From contig CAJQUW010006110.1 in NCBI GenBank assembly GCA_907163375.1, forward strand, positions 96,001-160,000: a stretch of DNA of 64,000 bases. The letters are read 5' to 3'. The notes under the pieces are model-generated. The model was given only the letters and a program-made list of their open reading frames with translations. It was not told the origin of the DNA and ran no database searches. This stretch comes from Prostheceraeus crozeri. Taxonomy: Eukaryota > Platyhelminthes > Polycladida > Euryleptidae. Position numbers and translations under genes: made by a program. This document shows positions 34,596-45,641 of this stretch, piece after piece (the first letter of the stretch is position 1; each line of letters opens with the position of its first letter).

Positions 34596-35061
34596 GGATC
34601 TAGTCGTTTTCGTCGACACGTTCATTTCGTCGACAACCATTTTTGAGGAAAACGTTCATATCGTCGACAGGTTCATATCGTCGACAGATTCATTTCGTCG
34701 ACAATTGCAGCAGTGTACGATAATTTCAGAAATCTCTCAATTATTTTTTTATATTGGACTTCTATGCGGAGCTCTATCACTCTTGATAGCTATATAGTCC
34801 ATAGAAGTAGATTATAGTAGACTTTCTATGGTTTTGTTATTTTCTAAGATATAGAAATATCATTTTATGGAAGACTATGCATCTTCATTTTTCACATCTA
34901 TGGTTTCTACTCAATCGCTTTGATATCATAACGTTGCATCGTAGTTATGTCTATGAAATGAACTTGTCGACGAAATGAACTTGTCGACGAAATGAACGTG
35001 TCGACGAAATGAACGTTCATAGTGTCGACGATATGAACCTGTCGACGAAAAGTACGACTCC
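34596..35061. mobile_element. MITE with 9-bp duplication, possibly Mutator-like
   Basis: The terminal inverted repeats begin GGA and contain several copies of TCGTCGACAxGTTCATTT in opposite orientations on the two sides. CATTTTTAT is repeated at 34587-34595 and 35062-35070, a perfect 9-bp duplication typical of Mutator-like elements. Removing the element with one copy restores the LINE RT frame. No coding sequence; 466 bp. Confidence 0.8.
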
Positions 35062-35177
35062 CATTTTTATATATTTGTATTATTTCTTTTAAGATCCAGA
35101 TATTGTCAACTGTCGAATGCTCTTTCCTAAAACCTGTTTGAGATTCATGTAATATCGCATTTTTGTCGAGCCAAGCA

Positions 35178-35660
35178 CCCACCCAGAACCGAACGTTCAT
35201 AAACCGAAAACGAACTTGAGTTGAACGTTCAATCAAAGTTGCGAACGTTCAATAAGTTGCAAGAACGTTGAAGTAAAGTTCGTGTACGCGCTTCATCTAG
35301 AAACGTGCGATAAACGTAACTAAAACGTTACGATAGTGACAGTTCAGTTTAAAACTTCCAAGGAACGTCTCTATGAAAATTAAATAGCAGAAATGTTTGG
35401 TTTGCACAAGATCGTACGTAAGTGAACGGTGATCTCGCGTTCACCTACAAACGATTCTATTGTAACGTTTCCGACACGTTTGTATAGAAACTGCTGATGA
35501 ACGAATACCTCTATAAACGTTAGGATCTTGACGTTTCTGTTTCAACGTTATCGTGACGTTGGTATGCAAGCCTTGGACATGGCTGATTAGACTCGTTTCG
35601 TTCAATATGTCAAAACGTCTCACGATCATGTGACGTTGACCATAGCGGATCAGGCTTGAC
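35178..35660 (+). repeat. Left subterminal ACGTT-rich zone of the CACTA-like element
   Basis: AACGTT or GACGTT occurs more than ten times, several as the palindrome GAACGTTC. The right end (54675-54934) has the same motif about six times. Plant En/Spm ends have comparable short-motif arrays bound by TNPA. Confidence 0.75.
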
Positions 35661-35872
35661 AACATCATTAAAATTATCCGGATATTTTTAATGATATTGT
35701 CAAATCGGTTTTGAATTTTATGCCGTCAGTCTCAGTTTGTGGGTGCGATCTTCGATGAGAATCCGTTGACATGTGTATTTATATTTAATAGCTTCATTCC
35801 AGGCAGTCATAACGATATATATATATATATATATACATTAATAAAAATTTTCGCCATTGACCAAATATAAAG

Positions 35873-36090
35873 TTTTGAATAGAAAGATGACACGGTCAAT
35901 AAACAAGATCTTATAATTGGACTGTCTTACTTCGACTGTCTCCTTATGAGTTATTAAGGATGTTACGATGTTATTAAGGAATAATAATATAACAACTCAA
36001 TAACATCGGACTCATAAAGAGACAGTCGAAGTAACAGTCCAATTATAGGATCTCATATTTTGTTGACCGTGTTATCTTTTTATTCAAAAA
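35873..36090. repeat. Foldback MITE between TA runs
   Basis: Arms of about 100 bp carry TTTTGAATAGAAAGATGACA and TATAATTGGACTGT...TTCGACTGTCTC in opposite orientation. TATATA runs border both sides (35817-35835 and 36096-36104), which fits insertion into TA, as in Tc1/mariner-type MITEs. No coding capacity. Confidence 0.75.
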
Positions 36091-36099
36091 AAAAATATA

Positions 36100-36436
36100 T
36101 ATATTAAATCAATGAAGTGCTCCAAACATTTCTTGTGTTCCTTGCAAGTTTGAAGAACAGCACAATGCATGCATATATTTTTATTGTGCCATGATTCACA
36201 TTTGCAAGGAACATAGGAATAGTTTTGAACATTTCATTGATAAAATTTCCTCTGCTCAGACACTTGTACAATAAACACTTACTGTGTGATGAATACACTG
36301 AGATGCACACTGCCTCAGCCATGCATGTCGAAATCTCACAATTTATGTGAGTAATCATGATAAAATCTACAAGATTTGGCAGTGACCATTAAAGTTTCTG
36401 TGTTCATCCGATGAATATGTCATTTGTTGACATCGT
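36100..36436. other. Non-coding interior of the CACTA-like element
   Basis: No gene or recognisable repeat is seen between the foldback MITE and the LINE 3' end. Confidence 0.3.
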
Positions 36437-36459
36437 GAATGAATGAATGAATTTTATTG

Positions 36460-37162
36460 GAGATTCAATGCATATATGAAACAGCTCTCCCTAAACATTT
36501 ATAAAGTTTATCATACTACGAACGATTGAAATTGAAAACACAGAAAATTTTTTATATAGTCCATTTGAGAAATAACACTATTGCAATTTTGAATATATAA
36601 CCAGTTGAACTATTGAGAATCACAATTTAAAATCATATCCACCATAAATCACGTAATTCAATGTAAATCAGTTTATTCCTTAGGAATCACAGCCATTAGC
36701 CACAGAGTCTATTCTTCTCAAAAACCATAAAATAACGATGATGATAACGATCATGAATTAATTGTAAAAGAATCATAACCATTATGTGAAATCAAACAAT
36801 AATCTATAACTTTTAAAGTTTTTGTATCATTTGAATTTTAGATGTGTCATGAAAATTTCAAGCAAAATTATCCTACAAAACGTACAACGTCAAAATTCCT
36901 CACCGAGAGTAATAAATCAAAATTTACTTCCTTTAATACCAACATTAATATCCAAGCAACTAATTAAGGCCTTCGAAAATATAAATGTCATATTTACAGT
37001 TGATCCAAACTTCTATGTCTAACTAGAAATAAAACCAAACCTTTACAAATCAACCATAAAGATTAACTAATCATATCATATCTTCTTAGAACAATTTACA
37101 AACTCACTATTCAAATTTTAAGTTGTATCCTATCCAATCCATTGTATTCTATCAGAGGATGA
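36460..37162 (-). other. 3' UTR of LINE Y
   Basis: AT-rich sequence between the ORF2 stop and the tail; no coding potential. Confidence 0.5.
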
Positions 37163-39225
37163 TTACTTTCCAATTCTTATATTATAAATTTTTTTCCTGT
37201 ATTCCTCGCATTCTTTCCATTTTTTTATACCTATCACAACATTAATATCCTTTTCATCTATATCATACTCTTTCCTTAGACTTTTGAATCTTTTACATTT
37301 CAATAACACATGTTCTACATCTTCATAAACTTGACATGTTTCGCATTTGCGCTCTTCATCGTTCCTTCCCATTTTGTCATTTAACAACACCGCCCCACAA
37401 ATCCATCTTCTTTTAATGTAACTTGCTCGCTCAGTTGCCTCTAATTTATTTTCATTGAATTTCTTCTTCACTTCTTCATAAAATTTCAGACTTTTTTTCT
37501 TACCAATATTTTCTTTCCACATTTTTTCATCTTTATCATTTATTATCTTTATTATATCTTTTCTCTCGTATTTTTCAAATTTTTCATTGTCTATCTTCAA
37601 CTCTGACATTATACTTTTGCAATCTTCAATCCAGTTTATTTGGCCATTCCATTCTTCAATTACTATCTTTTTCAGGCTGTTAGTTTTGGTCATTACATGA
37701 TGTAGCATTAGAATTTTATTTTTCTTATCTCGCCATATTTGATTCGACAATCCTATTTCGCTTCTTATATACTCTTCCGGTGCGAATGATGGAAGTCCCA
37801 TTATTGATCTAAATATTTCATTTTGGGTTTTATTTATTACATCATTAATTTTTTTTGATAAAGGGATAGCACTCATTGCATGTAGGATTGTTGGTAGCAT
37901 TACTGATTTCCAAATCGTTTTTCCCAAAATCTGTTTGTCTAATCGTCCTTTTAATAAGTAACTCATATAAAATTTGTATTTAATTAGCTTATCTGTCTTT
38001 TCAGTAATATGTTCTTTGAAAATGTTCTTCTTGTTCGAAATTCTGACTCCTAAGTATTTCATGCTGTTCACCTTCTTTATTTGACCGATTTCTATCATCT
38101 TATTCTCTACTATTACGTGATACCCTCCTAAAGTGTCCATTTCGTTTTTCCCAAATTCAATATATTGACATTTTTCACAATTTATTTTCATTCCAAATTT
38201 ACTTGCTTCTTCTACTATGCATCTCAATTTTTCGTCAGCCTCAAATTTTGAATACGCAAAAATCAAACCATCATCAGCATACATTAATAAGTTGGTATTA
38301 TACTGTGGCCATTTTCCATTCATTTTTTTAATTAATTTATCCATCATAATTATGAAAATAATGGGAGACATCTTACATCCTTGTCGAATTCCTTTGCTTT
38401 TCTCGAATTGTCCGACCATTTTGTCATTCATATACAAATTGACATGTTCATTTTCATATAATTGTGCTATTGCAGTAATCAGCTCCATCTCAAATTTCAG
38501 TTTATTCAATTCTTTTATAATTTCTTCTCTATTCACTGAGTCAAAGGCTTTCTGAAAGTCTATCGCTATCAAGTAAAGATTTTTCTTATTTCTTCTTGCT
38601 CTTTCTATTTCAATATTTATACGCACTATGTTCTCTTCAAGTCTTCTATTCTTCTGAAATCCTGCCTGTTCTTCTGATAATAAATGATTCTTCTGTAAAA
38701 ATAAGCATATTTTGTCCTTTAGAATTGATGTGTATATCTTATAGAATGTTTCTGTGATTGTAATTGGTCGGAAATCCTTATAAAAAGTGTATTTATCATT
38801 TGTTTTTGGGATCAAAATGATTTTACTGATCCTCCATGATTGTGGAATACCTATTTTTCTGATATTATTAAAACAATCAGTAATCTTTCTAATGCAAATT
38901 TCATTATTTGAAAGAGATTTACACATTTCAGGCGTAATTCCTGTTGTGCCAGCTGCTTTTTTATTTTTCAATGTTTTTATAGCTTTTATAGTCTCTGTCT
39001 CATGTATGAAATATTTTTCTAAGTATAAAGGTTTATTGATATAATCATGATCCATTTTCATTGCTTCCTTTTCTTTATTGTAGGTTTGTCCTTCTACTAA
39101 TGTTAATAAACCTTTGTATACCTTTTCTTCAGTGGAAAGATACTGCCAGAAGCGTATAATCAGCTCTTTAGCATCATCATCTTTAAGATGGATTTCATCG
39201 TTCTTATTCTGTATTATTTTGATTT
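37163..39225 (-). CDS. LINE Y ORF2, reverse transcriptase part
   Basis: The frame is open from about 39225, upstream of its first Met at 39061, with RNKKEIKIIQ and IIRFWQYLSTEEK. RT motifs: ILIPKTNDKY, DFRPITITETFYKIY, LIAIDFQKAFDSVNR, GIRQGCKMSPIIF and the catalytic LMYADDGLIFA. The thumb has MKYLGVRISNKK. The C-terminus has a C-x2-C-x8-H-x4-C finger, CETCQVYEDVEHVLLKC, near residue 595 from the first Met, typical of LINE ORF2. Over 2 kb are open without a stop. It is separated from the endonuclease part by an indel in an A-run near 39220. Confidence 0.85.
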
Positions 39226-40263
39226 CTTTCTTATTGCGATTTTTTCCATTATCCTTTGTATCTCATTCCATTTGAAATTGTTGGTATTTTCTTTTATTTT
39301 CTTAGCAGTTGCTATATCGTGTTCTAGCATTTCTTTTGTAATCATTTCTTGTATTTCAGTTTTTATTGCAATATACTTATTCCAGAATTCAGAATGTCGT
39401 TCAGCCTCTTTTCCTCTTCTCGCATGTCTAGCTTTCTTATTATAATATCGTCTAATTTTTATCTTATCAGTTATACTCTTGCTAAATTGATATATTTTAT
39501 TATTGTTTTTGTTTTCCTTTGTTAACAGAAATTTATTTGCTTCTCTGCACATCGCTTCTTCGACTATTGTAAAGTCATTCTTCTCTAATTTGTTCATAAC
39601 ATTACACATAGATTTTTCAAATAATTTTAATTTTTTTGCATTGCTCCTTGACCAGAAAAATTTAGTAGGTTCAGTGTTTGAGACTTCTCGATTAGATTTC
39701 CTGATCTTAATATCCAATGTTATATCAATTATGTTGTGATCGCTGATATTTATTTCTTTTTTATCATCAATATAAATATATAATATCAGGTCTTCTACCG
39801 AGTCGTTTGTCAAAATATAATCAATAGTAGTTATTTGATCATTTATGCTTCTAGTATATCTTCCTGTGCATTTTTCTGACATATTTTGCAAAATAAATCT
39901 AGAATTATCCATAAATTCTTCAAAAATCTTGGAATTTTTATTTTGTCTGCCATCTAAGAATTTAAAATGAGCATTGAAGTCTCCAACTACTATCCATTTT
40001 TTATCTCTATTATCGTCAATTAAACTTAGCATTTTGTCTTTCATTGATACGTTCTTCGAAGTATTTTTAACGTCCCAATATACTATCATGAAGTATATGA
40101 TCTCGTCATCCAAACAAGTTCTCACTATCATCAAGTCTTCTTCTTCTATTTTGATTTCTTCTGCTTTTATATGTTTCACATCTTTCCATATAAACATCAA
40201 TCCTCCTCCTTTCTTACTCGTTATCTCTCGATTTTTTTCTATTAATTTACAACTGAAAGGCAT
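39214..40263 (-). CDS. LINE Y ORF2, endonuclease part
   Basis: AP-endonuclease-type motifs: WIVVGDFNAHFKF (Asp/Asn metal site), TTIDYILTND and NISDHNIIDI (catalytic His). The frame starts upstream at about 40310 with ILCETHNRGKTTNM. The first motif YINLNGLTNNKL lies in the frame at 40242-40427, one indel (in a GAGAGA run) upstream. The protein nicks target DNA to prime reverse transcription. The basic helical linker to the RT (KIRRYYNKKARHARRGKEA) is intact. Confidence 0.8.
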   Translation of the reverse strand: MPFSCKLIEKNREITSKKGGGLMFIWKDVKHIKAEEIKIEEEDLMIVRTCLDDEIIYFMIVYWDVKNTSKNVSMKDKMLSLIDDNRDKKWIVVGDFNAHFKFLDGRQNKNSKIFEEFMDNSRFILQNMSEKCTGRYTRSINDQITTIDYILTNDSVEDLILYIYIDDKKEINISDHNIIDITLDIKIRKSNREVSNTEPTKFFWSRSNAKKLKLFEKSMCNVMNKLEKNDFTIVEEAMCREANKFLLTKENKNNNKIYQFSKSITDKIKIRRYYNKKARHARRGKEAERHSEFWNKYIAIKTEIQEMITKEMLEHDIATAKKIKENTNNFKWNEIQRIMEKIAIRKKSK

Positions 40264-40429
40264 ATTTGTCGTTTTTCCTCTATTATGCGTTTCACAAAGA
40301 ATAAGTATCTCTCTCCAAACAGTTCTTCTAGTTCTGACAATTTGTTGTTAGTAAGTCCATTTAAGTTAATATAACCTATCTTAGTCTTATCATGTTCTAT
40401 TTGAGAAAAGTTTTGTTTCAAATTCATAG

Positions 40430-41356
40430 TTACTGGTTATATTTGCCTTTAATTACAATTTTATTGTCTTGAATATAGCAAATGAATCCTTCTTTTCTTT
40501 TTTCCAACATTTCTTGAATCAATTTCTTTCTCTCTTCTCTTTCTATTGGGGTGAACCATTTGCCTTTATTCACTATCGTGTTCCGATACAAATAACTATA
40601 TTCACCATTCTTTCTCCTCTCTCTAACCTCCTCAAGCAATTCTCTCCTAGCTTCTCTTTGCTCCTTGGTTAAATCTTCATCAATAAAAACCTGAGCATAA
40701 TCTTTGTTTCTTTTTAGCTTGTTTTTCTTTTTCAAAATTCTGTCTACAATACTGTTATCTATCATTTCAACTTTTAAGAATTTCCCTTCCTTTCCAATTT
40801 TTTCGATTTTGCTGACTTCTACCTCCATGTCAGTTATAAAACGTAGAAGATCTGCCAACTTTTGCTCTTTTCCTAGGCCCTTGATAATTATGTTCTTTTC
40901 GTTACTTATTTGTTTGTTGGCCATCTTTACTTCTTTTTTTAAAATTCCCTTTCGAACAACCTCAGACCAAGGTATGTTGTCCCTTTCGGATGCTTTTTCT
41001 TCAATTTTTTCCTTAACTCTGTTTTCCAGAGCTTCTAGATTTCTGTCGATCTCGTGATACACATAACTCGATTCATCTCGAATTTCCTCCCTGATGTCAT
41101 TTTTGATCCTACCTTCCACTTGATCAAATTGGTTTACATATTTCTCTAACTTTTCCATAGTGCCCTTCATGTCTGACATCTGTTTTTCTAAAATTAGTAT
41201 CATTCTTTCACATTTTTCAATTTTCTCATAAGCGCATATCCCACATAACATTTTTTTGTTTTTCGACCTATATCTTCCCTCATCTTTCTTCGGTATATTC
41301 ATCCTTACCCATGTTTTACAATATTCGCATTCAAACTCTACCTCTTTATATTCCAT
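40430..41356 (-). CDS. LINE Y ORF1 RNA-binding protein
   Basis: 308 residues, intact. The N-terminus has two Cys pairs (FECEYCKTW near 9-14, LCGICAYE near 37-42) forming a probable zinc finger. A coiled coil (about 45-120) follows, then an RRM-like stretch, NIIIKGLGKEQ to KFLKVEMIDN (about 150-200), and a Lys/Glu/Arg-rich C-terminus. This order (finger, coiled coil, RRM-like) is known for ORF1 proteins of several LINE clades that coat the RNA. It ends 2 bases before the ORF2 frame begins. Confidence 0.75.
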   Translation of the reverse strand: MEYKEVEFECEYCKTWVRMNIPKKDEGRYRSKNKKMLCGICAYEKIEKCERMILILEKQMSDMKGTMEKLEKYVNQFDQVEGRIKNDIREEIRDESSYVYHEIDRNLEALENRVKEKIEEKASERDNIPWSEVVRKGILKKEVKMANKQISNEKNIIIKGLGKEQKLADLLRFITDMEVEVSKIEKIGKEGKFLKVEMIDNSIVDRILKKKNKLKRNKDYAQVFIDEDLTKEQREARRELLEEVRERRKNGEYSYLYRNTIVNKGKWFTPIEREERKKLIQEMLEKRKEGFICYIQDNKIVIKGKYNQ

Positions 41357-41455
41357 CTTAGTAAATTCTAATTTATTCTCTCGGAAAAAAATTTCAAACG
41401 TTACCGTTAGTTACCGTTCAGTGTGTTTATACATATTTCGATATATTGTTTATTA

Positions 41456-41463
41456 TATTATAT

Positions 41464-41517
<54 letters not shown>

Positions 41518-41535
41518 TATTATATTATATTATGA
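41456..41535. repeat. TA microsatellite
   Basis: About 80 bp of TATA repeats with ATTATAT variants near the 5' end of LINE Y. Confidence 0.95.
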
Positions 41536-43980
41536 TACATTTATACATATATCGTTTCCAAGCAATCAGCTGTTTTTAAAAAATGCAATATTTTAAACAA
41601 ACTTTAATTAAAAAATTGCCTGTTCAACAATCACAGTGTATTGGATATCCTGTCACCTCTCTATTTGATGTTTGCTTCATTGATGTCATGTTTGTGCCAC
41701 CTTAATCTGTGGAATGTAGTTACTTTAACTTAATAATGTAATCCAATGAAAATGTAAGCATTTCAAAATGATTGTGAAGTTTTAATTCCGTGTCAATAGA
41801 TCTATTGGCCCCCAGTATAGAGCCATTAGCCTATGCATGCTAGGCATGCCATCAACGGTGTATGTTTCTTGCCCACTGATGTCCATCAGTCCCAATTCTT
41901 AGAAATTTTGCCATTTCACGTCTTGGATAATGTGAATATACTTGAATATGTGAAGAATTAATTAACAAGCTTGAAGTTATAGAGAATGTTGACGATTGAT
42001 AACCCCAGATGATCATATACATTATATACTGGCTGCATCAATGGTGTTTTTGTCATCATTGATGCTGCCTTCTTTCTTCCCAGAAATAAGTAAGTAGCTG
42101 ATTTAATAAAACTTATTTGCAGGTGCGCATCGTTTTGCACAAACATATGTAAGTACATGCCATGCACGCATGCATGCTCTACTCGCACTGATGTAAAATG
42201 TAATCATAGTAAAATTTTCTTCATTTGATAGCTGCAGTCAAGGATATTTAATATTATGCTATAAAGGCATAATATCATATATTATGCTCCCTTTATGTAC
42301 ATTAAATATCTTTGGCTTCAGTTGCTGGTCATGCTTCAAGCCATCGATATTTTCAATGTAGACTGCTTGTAGATATGCAAAATCACACACATATCAGATG
42401 TACAAAATGAAACTAAATAAAGGAAGCAACAGTTGAGGTGAGAAATATTTTCCTACACATTCTATTCCTACAAACAATTTTGTGTTGTTGAATTTCTTAC
42501 TTTACAACACTCACAAGATAATGGTAATGGCAAAAGAGCAAACCAATTTCCGAATAGCATGTGTTTCATGTGTTACGTATAACTTCAGTGAAATACCTCA
42601 TGTCTGAAATGGCTGAAATGTTGGATTTATGATTAGAGTTCATATAATCTCGATGACATATGCTCGACATTTGACATTTCCAATCACTACAATAGTCAAG
42701 GTTCTGTAAGTTTTGAGTATTAATTTTGTTATAATATTATTCAATTCAAATAATTTGGACACTTTCCAATACGGGAGATTTGCAATTTGAGAGGCAATTG
42801 ATAGATCTCTCATCTATCGATATTTTTTAATTGCTAGTGTCGTGTTGTCGTGGAAAACTAATTTGAAATAATAATAGATTGAGAGGTTCTGAATATCATG
42901 TTATATCTAACTAGGATCCATCCGAAAGTATTATTTAATCCAAGAAACCGTCTTCATTAGCCAAGTAAAGAGCATGTGGGATATAGAGATAATAGATATC
43001 ATATCTAAATTTGAAACGTTGATGCAAATAAGAGGTGCTATGTTAACGCGACTCATTTTTTATAGTTAAAGACGTTCACCTGCCCCATTGCGTGTGTGGT
43101 TTTGTTAGAATTTTGCAGCTGCTATTGCGCCGGCCGATCCGGTTCATTTTTGGCCTCCCTGCCATCACTATCTTCGTTCTAAGTTCCGGTTTTAAATTTA
43201 TATTGCAACTTGCACACTGAAATGTTACAAATGATTGGTCCAGTAAGCTTCTTATCTATCAGCCAATATTTCTGAGACATTACTTTTGCAAACTTAAAAC
43301 TCTTGAAATACCTGTAATCTGTAGGCCTAATCAAATGTTTATGATTTTTGTTGCTAGCAACCCCCGTTCTTTTAACTGAACATCAAACATGTAGAAGTGC
43401 GATTTCTCTTATTTACTAGGTATGACAACATATTTAGTAATGTATAATTTCCGCCGGTCAATGGTCGAAAGACCAAAAGTACCGGTTGGGCCGTTGCAGT
43501 AGCCACCAGACTATTAAAGTTCGATTTCTAGATGTAATTTCTTAACATCCCTAACACCCTACCAGTCTTGTACGCAGGATTATAGGATTCACTCGACATA
43601 GAACTGAAGATATGACTCGGAAGCTTTCCAATTATATATATATATATACGGTATATACGTAAACATACATACATACATTTACAGTATCCCTGGATTCCCC
43701 AAATTAATAACCTCTCGCTAAATCCTATTTGGGATGAATTAGAATTAACGATTTGTAATCATTGTTCTTTCAAGCCACACATGTTTCCAATGACCACTGT
43801 CATGGTCAGTTGGATCTTTCCCGTTTCACTCGAGAAAGTTCCATTTCCAAGCAGCCAAAATCTCGCATCTCTCAAGTCAGCGGATTACTTTATTTTTCCA
43901 TCCACTTCTTCAGAAATACATAAATGTCTTTTCGAACATTGACGACTTCCTGGCAACTCACCAGTCATTTTGATACTCAG
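41536..43980. other. Non-coding interior of the CACTA-like element
   Basis: No gene is recognised. A small foldback with arms TCAAGGATATTTAAT and ATTAAATATCTTTGG lies at about 42238-42316. Confidence 0.35.
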
Positions 43981-43999
43981 GGAGGTGTTTCACCAACCT

Positions 44000-44135
44000 C
44001 CGTTAGTGATTGTAACAGCGCCGTTAAACGGAAGCATAACGGGGGTAAACGGATACCCATTTAAACATTATCCGTTAGAGCTCCATTTGACTTACTAACG
44101 GTGATCTCTCTCCGTTAGTCGAAAAGCTGCCGTTA
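44000..44135. repeat. Cluster of CCGTTA/TAACGG motifs
   Basis: Seven exact copies of CCGTTA or its complement occur in 136 bp, plus two AAACGG. It is preceded by GGAGGTGTTTCACCAACCTC, which resembles a transposon terminus. The motif fits the Myb recognition core YAACGG. I did not find a matching inverted end. Confidence 0.5.
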
Positions 44136-45641
44136 AGGCGATGCTACCGTCACCATGACGTCGGACACTGTCACCGATGACTATTCCATCGTCATTTCTG
44201 ATGCAGTGGTCGCGTCTTAAATAATTACACGATGAGTTCAGCCAATTAGATGTTGTCAATCAATGTTAGGTCTCGTTTCATTCTCTCGAACATGGATATG
44301 TGGAATGTTACAGTACATGACATGTACACGACAATGTAGAGTCCGACAAACAAAATCATCACATGAACTATTGTAAACAGCTGATATTGTTCAACAATTA
44401 TATAAAAGTGAAATGGAGGCGCAGTGTCTAGACACAATAACCTACAATCTGCACGAGATAATAAATTAATCAATAATAACTCGCAAAAATTAATGTATAC
44501 ATGTATATTTAAAATTGCTTCCTGAACGGACGATTTTTGAGATGCTTTCACATGATTTCAGGAATTGTTTTATATTTGAAGATGGTTTGAGTTTGTAGAC
44601 TGCAAATTTATTTAATGGCATATCTTTCCAACCGGTTGTATGGTTATGATCGCTTAACACCTGCCTAAATGACTAACTAAAAGTGTGCATTACAAGGTCG
44701 ATCAAAATCATTGTGCAGAATTGAACAATAAATGGTTGGGATCATAGTGTACCGGTACTGCACGGTTAGAATTCGACTTAATTATGTATACAGTACAATA
44801 CATTAATTAATTTTGCTAGGTTAGATTAAGTAATATTACCTTGAATAAATCAAGTTTTTTATTTTGACTGTCAACTGACTTGAAGAATATGTCAAAAAAG
44901 GTTAAAGTTCATATGAGCACATCTAATTATCTTCCCTAGTTATGTTGGCAATGTTCTGACAGACAAAGCCATCTTATGATGAGTGATTTATATTGTATTA
45001 AACACGATCATCAAGAATTCAACCTGAATGAGTGCAGATTATATTCTGCTGATGCTGTGCGGCCTGTTGAAGTTAGGTTTATCTTCAGGTCATAAGCCCA
45101 GTAGACCTACATTTTGATGTTTTAATTATGCATGAGATGCTAAATTCGATCCCAAAAACGTCCGCAAGGTGGTCTTCAATATAAAAGGTTGATAGGCACG
45201 AAAAGTTCTCAGCACCCGCTGATAACGCGGGCCGTATTCACAAATGTTGCTTAGCCATTAGCATAATTTCTATTCTCACACAGACGTAAACTGTGTTTAG
45301 CGCTAAACAGCCCTAGTGAAAACGGCTTAAATGTAGGAGTTTCTCCGTACATATGGTTTATTATCGTCAGTATTTTTGAAATTCTGGTCTGATCTGACAG
45401 ACGCACATTTTGGCAGTTGGCAAGCGATGTTCATCAAAGTTTCGTGTACGACTGCGCAGATTGGCACTAGCTCTCGGATTTTAACTTTTTTGTTACTTAC
45501 AGCTAGGCCAGATAAACCGCCCTTTTTAGATTTTTTAGAAAAATTAAGATAGTAATATATCGTTTCTTATTTCAGGCACGCAATGTTAATATAGTAATAT
45601 ACACTTACATCACTAACTGATAACTTAAAACTATATCGCTA
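44136..45641. other. Upstream region of the CACTA-like transposase
   Basis: No protein gene is recognised. It probably contains the promoter of the transposase, but no element of it can be named with confidence. Confidence 0.3.

Larger units (their letters stand above)
36437..41400 (-). mobile_element. Near-complete two-ORF LINE (family Y) inside the CACTA-like element
   Basis: On the sense strand the element ends with CCAATAAAATTCATTC and a (ATTC)n tail at 36437-36452. ORF1 (40430-41356) and ORF2 (37163-40427) are adjacent on the minus strand with a 2-base gap. ORF2 has only two frameshifts. The 5' end is not precisely located; a TA microsatellite starts near 41456. Confidence 0.8.

Noticed and set aside
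38217-40351. Hydrophobic plus-strand open frames
   Set aside because: Antisense shadows of LINE Y ORF2 (Lys-rich codons read backwards give Phe/Leu/Ser).
44246-44551. 101-codon hydrophobic frame on the minus strand
   Set aside because: AT-rich chance frame without a recognised domain; upstream of the CACTA-like transposase but on the opposite strand.
45195-45330. Transposon-like terminus (GGGCCGTATTCACAAATG)
   Set aside because: Looks like a Harbinger-type end, but no inverted partner was found nearby, so it is not listed as an element.
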